56,410 nt of DNA from Isosphaeraceae bacterium (GTDB lineage Bacteria > Planctomycetota > Planctomycetia > Isosphaerales > Isosphaeraceae): NCBI GenBank assembly GCA_025356475.1, contig JANXSX010000176.1, positions 1-56,410 of the forward strand. Direction: 5' to 3'. Below, piece after piece: positions 18,183-26,774 of the stretch. A program made the translations under genes and the position numbers. Within the stretch, counting starts at the first letter, position 1; every line of letters starts with the position of its first letter. The notes under the pieces were generated by a model. That model had not been told where the DNA came from. It saw only the letters and a program-made list of their open reading frames with translations, and did not search any database.

Positions 18183-18306
18183 ACTCATCCCAAAGGCGGA
18201 AGCAAGAATGCCTAAAGTGCCATCCAGAATTCATGACGCAATCTGCGCTACTTTGGAAAGGATCGAACTCCCGAATAGCTGCACGCCTGCATGCAGAAGT
18301 TCAATA

Positions 18307-18332
18307 GGGGGGGCAAACGGGGGGGGAACGGG
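18307..18332 (+). other. G-run cluster with G-quadruplex potential
   Basis: Runs of 7, 7 and 4 guanines (18307-18313, 18319-18325, 18329-18332) are separated by CAAAC and AAC. The two long runs can each supply two G3 tracts, so an intramolecular quadruplex is possible. It lies 125 bp after the HEPN-type gene and 114 bp before the binding-protein gene, on their shared coding strand. Confidence 0.6.
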
Positions 18333-18394
18333 GACATCTTGAATGTTGAACGCAGGCTACACAAGATGGGCAATTTTTGGATCCCGGAACAACC

Positions 18395-18439
18395 GCACGC
18401 CCACCAGAAAAAGTTCTAACGGTGTCCTGTCGCCCCGAG
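18395..18439 (+). repeat. Right copy of 45-bp direct repeat, abutting the next gene's start
   Basis: Same element as 17070-17114 (41/45 identical, same orientation). It ends 6 bp before the ATG at 18446, so any transcript of the binding-protein gene begins in or upstream of it. The spacing between the copies is 1325 bp. Confidence 0.85.
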
Positions 18440-18445
18440 AGTCTC

Positions 18446-19831
18446 ATGCCCGTGACGTTTCGATCTGGAACCATCGCACTTGGTTTTGGGGCCATCGTTC
18501 TGGGTCTCCTGATGACTTATACCCTCGTCTACGACGGGGTCACGTCTCCACGCGTCGACGATGCGAGGAACCGCGATCTTGTCGAGGTCGTTGTCTTCTT
18601 CCCCGCAGTGAGTGAGTGGCATGAATTCGTAGAGGGTGTCGATCTCTGCGAGCGTTTGGGGATCACCCGCATCGTCGAGCGCACTCCGGAGTCGTTGATC
18701 CTCGCGAGCCCTGAGCAGGGTCGCCGTCTTCGCCTCGTCTGGAACTCCACGAGCGGCCTCCGTGGTTCGCGCGACCAGGTGCGGGAACTCTGCCGACGTG
18801 CCAGCCCTCCGATCGGGCTAATTGGCTCGGCGACCTCAATGTTGACCATTGCACTCGCGGAGCAACTCAGGGAGGAGTCGCGCGGGGGATCGGACTCACT
18901 CCCGATACTGCTGATCCCCTGGGCAACCACCGTGATGGTCGAACGCGACGACCCCGCCGATGGGCCGATAGCGTTGCTTGACTTATATCCTGGTCGATCG
19001 TTTCGATATTGCCCCAATAATCGTCGTCAGGCAGATTTCATCACCGACTGCGTTGTTGATTCTGAAGTGGACAAGAAGCCCCCAGGGCGAGTTTATCTGG
19101 TCGTAGATCGCAAGGACCTGTACTCGACTGATCTTGCGGAGGCCTTTCGCCGGTCGGTTGCACGCGTATCTCCCGAGGCTGAAATCATTGAGGAACCCGA
19201 GGTTGTCACCGGACAGGGACCGCCGGATACCCCGACACCGAGTGAGATCGCCCTGGCGGAACGGATCTGGTCCGACCTGTTAAAGTCCGCGAATCCAACT
19301 CCCACTTGGGTCGTGCTTCCTCTGCAAGGTGAGCCGTGCCGACGGATGCTTGCCGCCTTGCGTCTCCGTGCGAGACCTTCGACTTCAGGCCCCGACTCAA
19401 TTCGGGTCCTCTGTGGTGATGGCATTGGGCTTAACGAACTCTCGCTCCACGTGACGAACGCTGAGTTCCCGGTCTGGTGCGTCTCGTCGAGTGTCTCCCC
19501 AAGAAAGAGCAAGAGCGACGGGGTCACCGCCAAGGTTCCCGCCGAGATCGTCGCCTCGCTCATGAAGGCTCTGGATTCGAAAGTCCCAATACCCCTCTCC
19601 GCCAGCATTTTAGGGCAGATCCTTAAGAAAATGGAGATCGGAGACAGAGACAACGACAGCTTTGGCCGACCGATCGCTTTTGTAGCGTCGGGTGAACGGA
19701 CAGCGAGTGCATCAGGATATATCCTTGCCGCCAGACCTGGTTCAACTCAGGTTGTCGCAATCGATCGCGACGGCGAGGGGCACTGGCTCAAGCCCCTCCC
19801 GCTGCCTTCAACGCCGACAATCCGACCATGA
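18446..19831 (+). CDS. Membrane-anchored periplasmic-binding-protein-like sensor component
   Basis: 461 residues beginning MPVTFRSGTIALGFGAIVLG, with one N-terminal transmembrane segment (about 8-29); the rest is predicted to be outside the cytoplasm. The body alternates strands and helices like a type 1 periplasmic binding protein (PPIGLIGSATSMLTIALAEQ near 130; PGRVYLVVDRKDLYSTDLAEA near 215; TWVVLPLQGEPCRRMLAALR near 290; IRVLCGDGIGLNEL). The family could not be pinned down further. Its stop overlaps the start of the kinase gene by ATGA, so the two are made together and probably form a ligand-sensing pair. The longer frame upstream of 18446 translates the direct repeat and is not part of the gene. 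The ligand is unknown. Confidence 0.7.
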   Translation: MPVTFRSGTIALGFGAIVLGLLMTYTLVYDGVTSPRVDDARNRDLVEVVVFFPAVSEWHEFVEGVDLCERLGITRIVERTPESLILASPEQGRRLRLVWNSTSGLRGSRDQVRELCRRASPPIGLIGSATSMLTIALAEQLREESRGGSDSLPILLIPWATTVMVERDDPADGPIALLDLYPGRSFRYCPNNRRQADFITDCVVDSEVDKKPPGRVYLVVDRKDLYSTDLAEAFRRSVARVSPEAEIIEEPEVVTGQGPPDTPTPSEIALAERIWSDLLKSANPTPTWVVLPLQGEPCRRMLAALRLRARPSTSGPDSIRVLCGDGIGLNELSLHVTNAEFPVWCVSSSVSPRKSKSDGVTAKVPAEIVASLMKALDSKVPIPLSASILGQILKKMEIGDRDNDSFGRPIAFVASGERTASASGYILAARPGSTQVVAIDRDGEGHWLKPLPLPSTPTIRP

Positions 19832-21291
19832 GATATCTCGACCGTCCTCTCGCTCTTGGTCGTCGGTTGCACATGGTCCTGGGAGGGCCGGGAATCCTGA
19901 TTGCGGTCTTCTCCGTGGTCTCGTTCGTCTTTGGACTCGGGGTTCTGATCCGCGAGTACAACCGACCCCGCTCGGTCGGCGAGTCGGCTCTTCATGCGAC
20001 GATTGATGGCTGGGCTCGGTCTCCGGACTACCTGGGACTCACCCTTGGCGATCATGTCGATCTCTGGCGCCGCGCCGACTCGAGCGCCGAGGTCTACCGT
20101 CGGGGAGAGGTCGAAGCCGCTCTCGAACGACTTGGAGACGAGCTCGATCATTACGGAAGCCGCTATCCTCTCGTCCGTCCGGTTGACATGGAGCTCATGG
20201 ATGCGGATGGTTCGACTATCGCCCACTGGCAGCCGCGAACGGACCTTGGTGACCTGCCGACCGATGTCACCAAGCATGTCCGGATTGACCAAGGGGGGAA
20301 GCCGACGACACTGATCATCCGCTCTCGAATCGCCCCTGCGATTGGCAGAGCCGCGCTCGGCCTGGAAACCTCGTATCGCCGATTGTTGTTAGCTTTGCTC
20401 GGCATGTCAGGATATTCGTTGCTCTGCCTGGGATACATGGTCCTCCATGCGCGGAATCTTCGCGATCGAGCTGCGCGTGATGCGGCTCGTGAGGCCACTC
20501 TTGACCTGGCCGACCGCACTTGCCACGAGCTTGGCAACGGCGTGTTTGTCCTCTCCAACGAGCGCCGCAACCTCTCCGACCACCTCGATCTTATCGAATC
20601 CTTCATCGACGCCGAACCGATCGCCCGAGCTGCAGCCGCTGACCGGGCGGGGCTTGACCCTAATCAAGTTGCCCGGTTTGAGCATGCATTGAAACGAGAA
20701 TACGCCGAGCGTGGCATCGATCCTGCGCTCGAACTGACTCGAAGTACGGAGCTTGCCCGTCACGTCTGCCGACAGATCGGAGTAAGCAGCGATTACATTG
20801 CCCTCACAGTTCGCGAACTCGACGGGTATTTGAAGTCATCCTCGCTCCCGCTTCTGCATGAACTTGTGGATGTGAAGAGCTGCCTGGATGAAGCCTTCGC
20901 ACTCCTGGGACCCAAACTCCAGTCGGAGGACGCCCGGGTCGAACGTCGCGACATGGAACAAGGCGACTCGACCGTCCTTGCCGACCGCCGCCTACTCATT
21001 CATGTATTTGTCAACTTGATCAAGAATGCGATCGAGGCAGCCGAACATCCTGTGATCGTAACCAGCTTACGTATTGACCGCGATCGTCTCTGGGTGTCGA
21101 TCGCGGACAATGGCCCAGGACTCGGCAACATAGCCAAGATCTTTGTGGATGGGTTCTCGACCAAAGGCCCAGGCCGAGGCCGTGGGCTGGCGATTGTCCA
21201 TGAGTCGGTTGAGACTTTGGGCGCGGAGTTGAAAGTCGAGAGCCGACCAGAAAAAGGGACAGTCTTCATGGTCGGCCTGAAAATCCAATGA
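19828..21291 (+). CDS. Transmembrane sensor histidine kinase
   Basis: 487 residues. Transmembrane segments lie at about 20-42 and 170-193, enclosing an extracytoplasmic sensor domain of about 125 residues. The probable phospho-acceptor His is in DRTCHELGNGVFVLSNERRN (about 235-255). The catalytic domain has the N-box HVFVNLIKNAIEAAEH, G1 IADNGPGLGNI and G2 KGPGRGRGLAIVHES. The dimerisation helix region is longer than usual, with about 100 residues between the H-box and the ATP domain. Its start overlaps the binding-protein-like gene (ATGA), so that protein is the likely input. No response regulator lies next to it; the gene downstream is convergent with only 5 bp between the stops, so the partner must be elsewhere. 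Confidence 0.88.
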   Translation: MRYLDRPLALGRRLHMVLGGPGILIAVFSVVSFVFGLGVLIREYNRPRSVGESALHATIDGWARSPDYLGLTLGDHVDLWRRADSSAEVYRRGEVEAALERLGDELDHYGSRYPLVRPVDMELMDADGSTIAHWQPRTDLGDLPTDVTKHVRIDQGGKPTTLIIRSRIAPAIGRAALGLETSYRRLLLALLGMSGYSLLCLGYMVLHARNLRDRAARDAAREATLDLADRTCHELGNGVFVLSNERRNLSDHLDLIESFIDAEPIARAAAADRAGLDPNQVARFEHALKREYAERGIDPALELTRSTELARHVCRQIGVSSDYIALTVRELDGYLKSSSLPLLHELVDVKSCLDEAFALLGPKLQSEDARVERRDMEQGDSTVLADRRLLIHVFVNLIKNAIEAAEHPVIVTSLRIDRDRLWVSIADNGPGLGNIAKIFVDGFSTKGPGRGRGLAIVHESVETLGAELKVESRPEKGTVFMVGLKIQ

Positions 21292-21296
21292 TGTTG

Positions 21297-22658
21297 CTAT
21301 TCTTTCACGGGTAACAATTCCTGATCTATCAGAGTCACACTCTTCGTCGAGAAGCCTGCGCCAGACGCGGTCGTAACGGTATGTTCGGCTGGGAGATCAA
21401 GGCCCGCGACACGCTGCCAACGATCACGCACGGTTTCCACTCGATCGAGGCTGCCTGTCTTCGCGTCCCAGTACTGGACCAGATACCCGCGTGGCAGAGA
21501 ACGCCCTTCAGAATTCCGCTCATTCTCAAGCGTCGTGATTGTCATGTTTGACTTGCCGACATGACGGTTCACCGTGGTAATCGCGCCATCTTTGATGCGA
21601 TAGCTCGACGCAAACCGACCACCGTCGAACGTGAGAAGTCGACCAAGAGGATGGCTCTCATTGGCATCAGCGAAGCGAAGGACCGGCTTCGGAGTGGGAG
21701 TCGAACTCGTCTTGCGATGCATTACCAAGGAGCTGAGCTGATCGGTGACCCAGTCGTGGGCTGTCGGGTCATCGACATCGACATTGATCGTCCCGCCGGG
21801 CTCAACGGTCAGCTTACCGTTGAAGGCTCGTCCGTCCAGGTCACCATTGAGGTTCGCCTTGAAGCCTGGGAAGTCGGTCCCCCACTGCGCCCGATCGGCA
21901 ACGGCCTGCTCGAACAGGCTTACAGCCTCGGGATCGGCCCCCTCGCGAACGAGCGGCCAGTCAAATGCGATCGTGGCGAAGTCGCGAATTTCGGTGTAAT
22001 GCTTGCCATCATGATCGCCATCAACCTTTGTGTCGTGACGAATCATGACAGAATATCGCCCAGGTGTGGGCGGAGTCCACTGGATCGTCCCATCGGCACC
22101 TGCCTTGATGGTACTGTTGCTCAAGTCTGAGTCAATAGTTGTAAAGACTGCTGACGCAAGCGGCTCACCCTTCAGGAACGCTTGCAACTCGATCGCCTTG
22201 CCCCCATCCACGATCTTGGGAGCGATTTCCAGCGGGGTTCCGCTCAGTCCCTTGAACCCGTTGATCTCGTCGGGCTTGCCGGCGATTCCCTTGGCATAAT
22301 GACGGAGCAGAAACGCCGGCTTAGGTGTCGGACCGCCGAGGACTCCGTAGACGCAATCCGCATAGACACTCATTGCCCCGCTAGCCGGCACCGTTGCACG
22401 GACTCGGTCCGAAGCCACCGAGGCCTTCAAGGTCTCAAATTGTCCCGACTCGGTCTGAATCCTCAACGACGTTCCCGCCGCGACCTTGGCGATGTAGCGA
22501 GGGTCGCCCGCCTCCGCAAATTCGCTGAAATAGACTTCCGCCGACCGGCCCCCTTCTGCCATCGGCCCGACCTTGATGAACAAGAAGTGGGCATGTGAAT
22601 GAGAGGCAAGGGTAGCAATGGTGAACAGACTCAGACTGATGGCTCGGATGCGGTTCAT
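21297..22658 (-). CDS. Secreted DUF4198-DUF3386 protein at end of respiratory locus
   Basis: 453 residues from the ATG at 22658 (GGAG 8 nt upstream). A signal peptide MNRIRAISLSLFTIATLA ends around HSHAHF. The N-terminal half resembles DUF4198-type beta-sandwich proteins linked to metal uptake (LQAFLKGEPLASAVF, TPPTPGRYSVMIRHD). The C-terminal about 200 residues resemble DUF3386 (WGTDFPGFKANLNGDLDGR; DWVTDQLSSLVMHRKT). Its start lies 71 bp after the P1B ATPase stop on the same strand. Position and the DUF4198 part suggest a role in metal handling for the oxidase, but this is an inference. An upstream extension to 22757 overlaps the ATPase gene and has no support. Confidence 0.75.
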   Translation of the reverse strand: MNRIRAISLSLFTIATLASHSHAHFLFIKVGPMAEGGRSAEVYFSEFAEAGDPRYIAKVAAGTSLRIQTESGQFETLKASVASDRVRATVPASGAMSVYADCVYGVLGGPTPKPAFLLRHYAKGIAGKPDEINGFKGLSGTPLEIAPKIVDGGKAIELQAFLKGEPLASAVFTTIDSDLSNSTIKAGADGTIQWTPPTPGRYSVMIRHDTKVDGDHDGKHYTEIRDFATIAFDWPLVREGADPEAVSLFEQAVADRAQWGTDFPGFKANLNGDLDGRAFNGKLTVEPGGTINVDVDDPTAHDWVTDQLSSLVMHRKTSSTPTPKPVLRFADANESHPLGRLLTFDGGRFASSYRIKDGAITTVNRHVGKSNMTITTLENERNSEGRSLPRGYLVQYWDAKTGSLDRVETVRDRWQRVAGLDLPAEHTVTTASGAGFSTKSVTLIDQELLPVKE

Positions 22659-22729
22659 GGCGAATACTCCAGTCGGTTCGTTGCCACAGTGGCTCAATAG
22701 TTTTACCCAAAATCGATGCCTGAGCCAAG

Positions 22730-25414
22730 TCAAACTCGGATAAAGCACTCTGTGCATTTCAAACTAGCGGGATGAGCGATCTGCATCCCCGCGACCATCC
22801 CGGCCAGCATCGCAGCGTCGGAACCGAAGAGATTCCACGACATGCGTTCTGCCAAGACTGCACCCGCCGCCATGCCGATCACCATTCCCACATGCCCCGC
22901 GATTAACTCAAACCATCCCATTGGAGGCCGCTGCTGGTCTCGGCCCAATCTCGTCATTGCAACATGCCCAAGAGTGATCATGCCTATCCACATTCCGGGG
23001 GCCACCGAACCCGAGAAGCACTGGCACCTCGACACCGGTTGAAATCCTCCGCTCACCCACCAACCGAGCAACATCCCCGTATTCCCGAGCGTCGCCATCC
23101 CAAACGCCATATCAACCACATGTGGAATCGAGCTCCAACCGATCCAAAGCCAAACGACGACAATCGCCAATACAATCGAGGCGATCGTCAGATCCAAGCC
23201 CGATAGAAAACCGACATCAGACAGAAGCCCAAGTAACGGACCCTGAACCGCAAGCGAAAGAAAATGGAATGTTGCATGGGCGCGAAGAGAGTGATCACGT
23301 GCTTGAGCCGGCAACTCAATTCGATCCTCAGCGACTTTACCAGCGGACCGTTCCCACAGCGATGTGACAGGTAACGATCGACTGAGAACCGATGAACCCT
23401 CTTCATGTTCGAGTCGGCTCACCCGTGAAACGACCCAGAGGCTTGAACCCACCATCAAGAACGCAGCCATGATCGGGTGAAGCAGGCCACATACAGCAAT
23501 CAACATGCCAATGGCATTATAGACTGCGGCTGTGAGGATTGTCCGGCGCACGAGTTGAACAACCTTGCGACTGAAGCCAATCGACCAAGCCAGGGTTTCG
23601 AGGTCATCGCCAAAGAGTGTGGCCGAGGCTATGACTGTGGCAAGCTCCGACCCTGATGCGGGTGCGATCGAGACGAATGCCTCAGCAATTGCAGGTGCGT
23701 CGTTCAGCCCATCGCCGACAAATAACGGGAGATGCCCCTGAGCTTTACAGTCCGCAACGATCTGTCGCTTTACTTCCGGTGAAAGGTTGCTAATGGCCTG
23801 AGGCCAGCCCGCTTGTGCAGAGTGCGCAGAGGTATCGCCTGTCAACACATCAAGATGAAGACCAAGAGATCTAAGCTTGGCCACTCCAGCCGCCGCCGAC
23901 CCCCGAGGGGTCTCAGCGAGACTTACCATTCCGCACAATCGATCATTAATGGCTATGAACACTTGTCGATTTTCATCGACAACATTCACTGCCAAAGACT
24001 CATCAACATCGGCAACCCATTCGCGACGTCCGACACGGAGCATATGGGGATCATTCGTCCCAACCTGTACGAGTGCCTCGACCCCCGAGCCGGCTTCGAC
24101 ACGCCGGCGGAGGATCTTAAAATCTTCTGGGATAGGACTCATCCCGACGAACGAGCGAAGCACTGGGTGCGAGTCGTCGCGACCAAGAGCCGCTAACCAG
24201 CCGCGTAGTTCATCTCGTGTGATTGGGATGTCGTCGGAAGTGACCAAGTCGACTACGAGGAGTCGGCCCTCGGTCAACGTGCCCGTTTTATCGATGAAGA
24301 CTGTGTCGACTTGCGATAGGCGTTCAACAAGGTCGCCGTCTCGAGCGACCAATCCCCGTTTCGCCAATTTGCCGAGGCTGGTCCAGACGATGACCGGAGT
24401 CGCGAGTCCGAGCGCGCAAGGGCAGGCAACCAACAAGACTGATAACGCATGAAACAGCCCGATATCGACGCCGGAATGCCAGCTCCAGCCGGTGAACGTG
24501 GCGAGAGCGACCATTGAGACCACAGGTAGAAAGATTCCTGACAATCGATCGGCTTGACGTTGCAGAGAACCAGGCTGGGATCGAGCACTATCAACGGCCT
24601 CGATCAATCGATCCACTCGTCGATGATCACCTTCGCACTCAGCGCGAATCCAAATATCGGCATCTTCACAAGCGGTACCAGCCCAGACATGATCACCCGG
24701 CCTCCGAACCACGGGAGCCGCCTCGCCACTGAGCAACGCCTCGCGAACGAAGGCCGAGCCTGACACGATCACGCCGTCGATCGCTAAGATTTCACCAGGA
24801 GAAACCAGAACAAGATCACCTGGCCGAATGGAACGGACATCCACTCGCACTGGTGCCCCTGATGCATCAACACGGCGACACGTGCGGGGAACGTCGAGCC
24901 AGGCGAGCGATGATGTAATCGCTCTCGCTTTGCTGCGTGCAGCGACGGATCGACCCAACGTATACACCACAAGAAGAACCGCCACGACCTCAGTGTAGAT
25001 CGGTCCTCTGCCGCGATTCATCGACTGGATCGAGATTCCCAGAGATCCCACGATCCCCGAGATAAACAGAAGCTCGACTTGAATCTTTCCATGGATCAGT
25101 GCTCTGATCGCTTCCATGGCGAGCGGCGCGCCGAGCAGGATAGCGACACCCAGGTTCGCGACCAGCACGATCGCCTGTAATCGATGCAATGTCGATGGTT
25201 CTGGAGGTGAAAGGTTGATCGCCAGCGAGAGCACCATCGACTGCGCTGCGACGAGGATTCCGACTCCGAGCCGCACTGGTAAACTTGCCCCAACTCCATT
25301 CTCACTCATGGACTGGCAGGTGCGACTGCAGAAACGTGCGTGGTCTCCCGAGGGGTGCTCGTGATCTGGTCCACGCAGAGGGACTTGGCAGTAATGACAT
25401 GTCGATGAGGTCAT
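22730..25414 (-). CDS. P1B-type copper-transporting ATPase (CcoI/FixI-like) with extra C-terminal membrane domain
   Basis: 894 residues. The N-terminus has a Cys cluster (CHYC ... FCSRTC) in place of a ferredoxin-like metal-binding domain. The P-type core has the A-domain LLSGEA, the membrane metal motif LLVACPCALGLATP, the phosphorylation site DKTGTLTEG, an HP motif (DDSHPVL) and the hinge VGDGLNDAPAIAEA. The core ends near residue 690. About 200 further residues follow, with five or so hydrophobic segments rich in Met and His (GMWIGMITLGHVAMTRLG, GHVGMVIGMAAGAVL, MLAGMVAGMQIAHP) and a terminal CTEC. That extension is not part of ordinary CcoI. It is in the oxidase operon, 14 bp after the cytochrome c gene, so copper delivery to the CcoN active site is the likely role. 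Confidence 0.88.
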   Translation of the reverse strand: MTSSTCHYCQVPLRGPDHEHPSGDHARFCSRTCQSMSENGVGASLPVRLGVGILVAAQSMVLSLAINLSPPEPSTLHRLQAIVLVANLGVAILLGAPLAMEAIRALIHGKIQVELLFISGIVGSLGISIQSMNRGRGPIYTEVVAVLLVVYTLGRSVAARSKARAITSSLAWLDVPRTCRRVDASGAPVRVDVRSIRPGDLVLVSPGEILAIDGVIVSGSAFVREALLSGEAAPVVRRPGDHVWAGTACEDADIWIRAECEGDHRRVDRLIEAVDSARSQPGSLQRQADRLSGIFLPVVSMVALATFTGWSWHSGVDIGLFHALSVLLVACPCALGLATPVIVWTSLGKLAKRGLVARDGDLVERLSQVDTVFIDKTGTLTEGRLLVVDLVTSDDIPITRDELRGWLAALGRDDSHPVLRSFVGMSPIPEDFKILRRRVEAGSGVEALVQVGTNDPHMLRVGRREWVADVDESLAVNVVDENRQVFIAINDRLCGMVSLAETPRGSAAAGVAKLRSLGLHLDVLTGDTSAHSAQAGWPQAISNLSPEVKRQIVADCKAQGHLPLFVGDGLNDAPAIAEAFVSIAPASGSELATVIASATLFGDDLETLAWSIGFSRKVVQLVRRTILTAAVYNAIGMLIAVCGLLHPIMAAFLMVGSSLWVVSRVSRLEHEEGSSVLSRSLPVTSLWERSAGKVAEDRIELPAQARDHSLRAHATFHFLSLAVQGPLLGLLSDVGFLSGLDLTIASIVLAIVVVWLWIGWSSIPHVVDMAFGMATLGNTGMLLGWWVSGGFQPVSRCQCFSGSVAPGMWIGMITLGHVAMTRLGRDQQRPPMGWFELIAGHVGMVIGMAAGAVLAERMSWNLFGSDAAMLAGMVAGMQIAHPASLKCTECFIRV

Positions 25415-25428
25415 AGATGCCTCGTCGC

Positions 25429-26154
25429 TCAGGGCTTCGCGCGTTGGGCAGGTTTCTCGACCGGGGCTGCAACCTTGTCTTCCGAGGTGATTGCCATGAG
25501 CTCTCCCGCATTCCAGGCGTTCGAGTGATCCTTGGTCGCCTCACGCGCGGCTGCGATCGACTCGGTCGTGATCGCCTCAGCTTGATTGCCCCACTCTTGA
25601 CGGAGGTATGTGAGCACTGCTGCGATTTGTTCATCCTTGAGCTTCGTCCCAAACGCGGGCATATTTCCGTTGTAGGTCTGATCTAGTACTTTGACATCGC
25701 CTTGAAGCCCTTGTAACAGGATCCGACTGAGGCGAGCTGCAGAACCAGCAACCCATTCGGACTTGGCCACTGGCGGGATTGCTCCAGCTTGCCCCATACC
25801 GTTGGCTTGATGGCATGATACGCATCCCTGAGTGGCGTACAGTCGCTTACCAACAGCGATGGGATCGACGGGCTTTTGGTCCTTCTTCGCGGACGCGCCG
25901 ATGGCTGGGCGCCGCTCTTCATAAATATCAGCGCGGAAGTCTCCGCTATAACGTTGAAGATACATGCCACCCATGAAAACAACGATCCCGAAGATGCCCG
26001 CCATCCAGGGGGGGATCGGCTCAAACCCATCTCGTGGATCCGCCTTCTCCCGCATGATCGGAGCGTGTAAGCCCTGAACATCGTGGCCCTCACCTGTCTC
26101 GACCTGACCGCTAAATTGGCTTTCCGATCTGCCGGGAGAATTGGCTGAGCTCAC
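25429..26154 (-). CDS. Membrane-anchored monohaem cytochrome c of the cbb3-like oxidase
   Basis: 241 residues from a GTG (GGAG 8 nt upstream), starting 2 nt after the ccoO stop. The N-terminal about 45 residues are cytoplasmic, then comes one transmembrane segment (PWMAGIFGIVVFMGGMYL). A cytochrome c domain follows with haem motif CVSCH near residue 110 and a distal Met in YNGNMPAFGTKLKDEQI. The tail is an Ala- and Lys-rich extension. CcoP of classical cbb3 oxidases has two haems; this protein has only one CxxCH. It takes the CcoP position and probably passes electrons from the complex III side or a soluble carrier to CcoO. Confidence 0.88.
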   Translation of the reverse strand: MSSANSPGRSESQFSGQVETGEGHDVQGLHAPIMREKADPRDGFEPIPPWMAGIFGIVVFMGGMYLQRYSGDFRADIYEERRPAIGASAKKDQKPVDPIAVGKRLYATQGCVSCHQANGMGQAGAIPPVAKSEWVAGSAARLSRILLQGLQGDVKVLDQTYNGNMPAFGTKLKDEQIAAVLTYLRQEWGNQAEAITTESIAAAREATKDHSNAWNAGELMAITSEDKVAAPVEKPAQRAKP

Positions 26155-26156
26155 AG

Positions 26157-26774
26157 TTATTGCTCCTCGGCTTCGGGCAACGGAGTGGTATGGTCAAGAG
26201 CCTGGAGGTAAGCAACCAGAGCCTTGGCATGATCCGATGGAACGATTTCATAACCATCTGCGAGCGGATAACCTTTAGGAATCGGCAGAGCATCAACCGA
26301 CTTCTGGCCCACGATCTTCCGCGTCTCATAAAGGAACGAGAACGGTGACATGATCGAGCCGGGCGAGGTCCAAGTGGGGTTGAATAGGTGACGGTGATGC
26401 CACTGGGCGCTCGGTTGCCGGGCACCAATGTTCGCCAGGTCAGGCCCGGTGCGCATCGAACCTAACAGGTGGGGACTGTCATAGATGTAGTCGCGAGCCA
26501 CCGTGCGTCGCGGTCCCCAACCTCGCGCGATATCGGTACCGAATCGTTCGGACCGAATCTGTTGACTGTGACAATAAATGCAACCGTTTACGCGATAGAT
26601 CACTCGGCCTTGAGCCGCGAGCCCGCCGAGTGGTCGGGGATAGGCGTCTCCTCCCTCCGCAGGAACGACCGGGGCAAGGCCGCTGAGCTGTGCGTAAGGG
26701 GCGAAGATAAGCCCAAGCCACGCGCTAGCGAAGACCAGAAAGACCCCTAAAAAGATGGCCGGTGCGTTATTCAT
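26157..26774 (-). CDS. ccoO: cbb3-type cytochrome c oxidase monohaem subunit II (CcoO-like)
   Basis: 205 residues; the ATG overlaps the ccoN stop by one base (TGATGA). An N-terminal anchor AIFLGVFLVFASAWLGLI is followed by the haem-binding region NGCIYCHSQQIRSERFGTD, which is diagnostic of CcoO. The typical RTGPDLANIGAR and the distal-Met region PGSIMSPFSFLYE are also present. It carries electrons into the binuclear centre of CcoN. Confidence 0.92.
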   Translation of the reverse strand: MNNAPAIFLGVFLVFASAWLGLIFAPYAQLSGLAPVVPAEGGDAYPRPLGGLAAQGRVIYRVNGCIYCHSQQIRSERFGTDIARGWGPRRTVARDYIYDSPHLLGSMRTGPDLANIGARQPSAQWHHRHLFNPTWTSPGSIMSPFSFLYETRKIVGQKSVDALPIPKGYPLADGYEIVPSDHAKALVAYLQALDHTTPLPEAEEQ

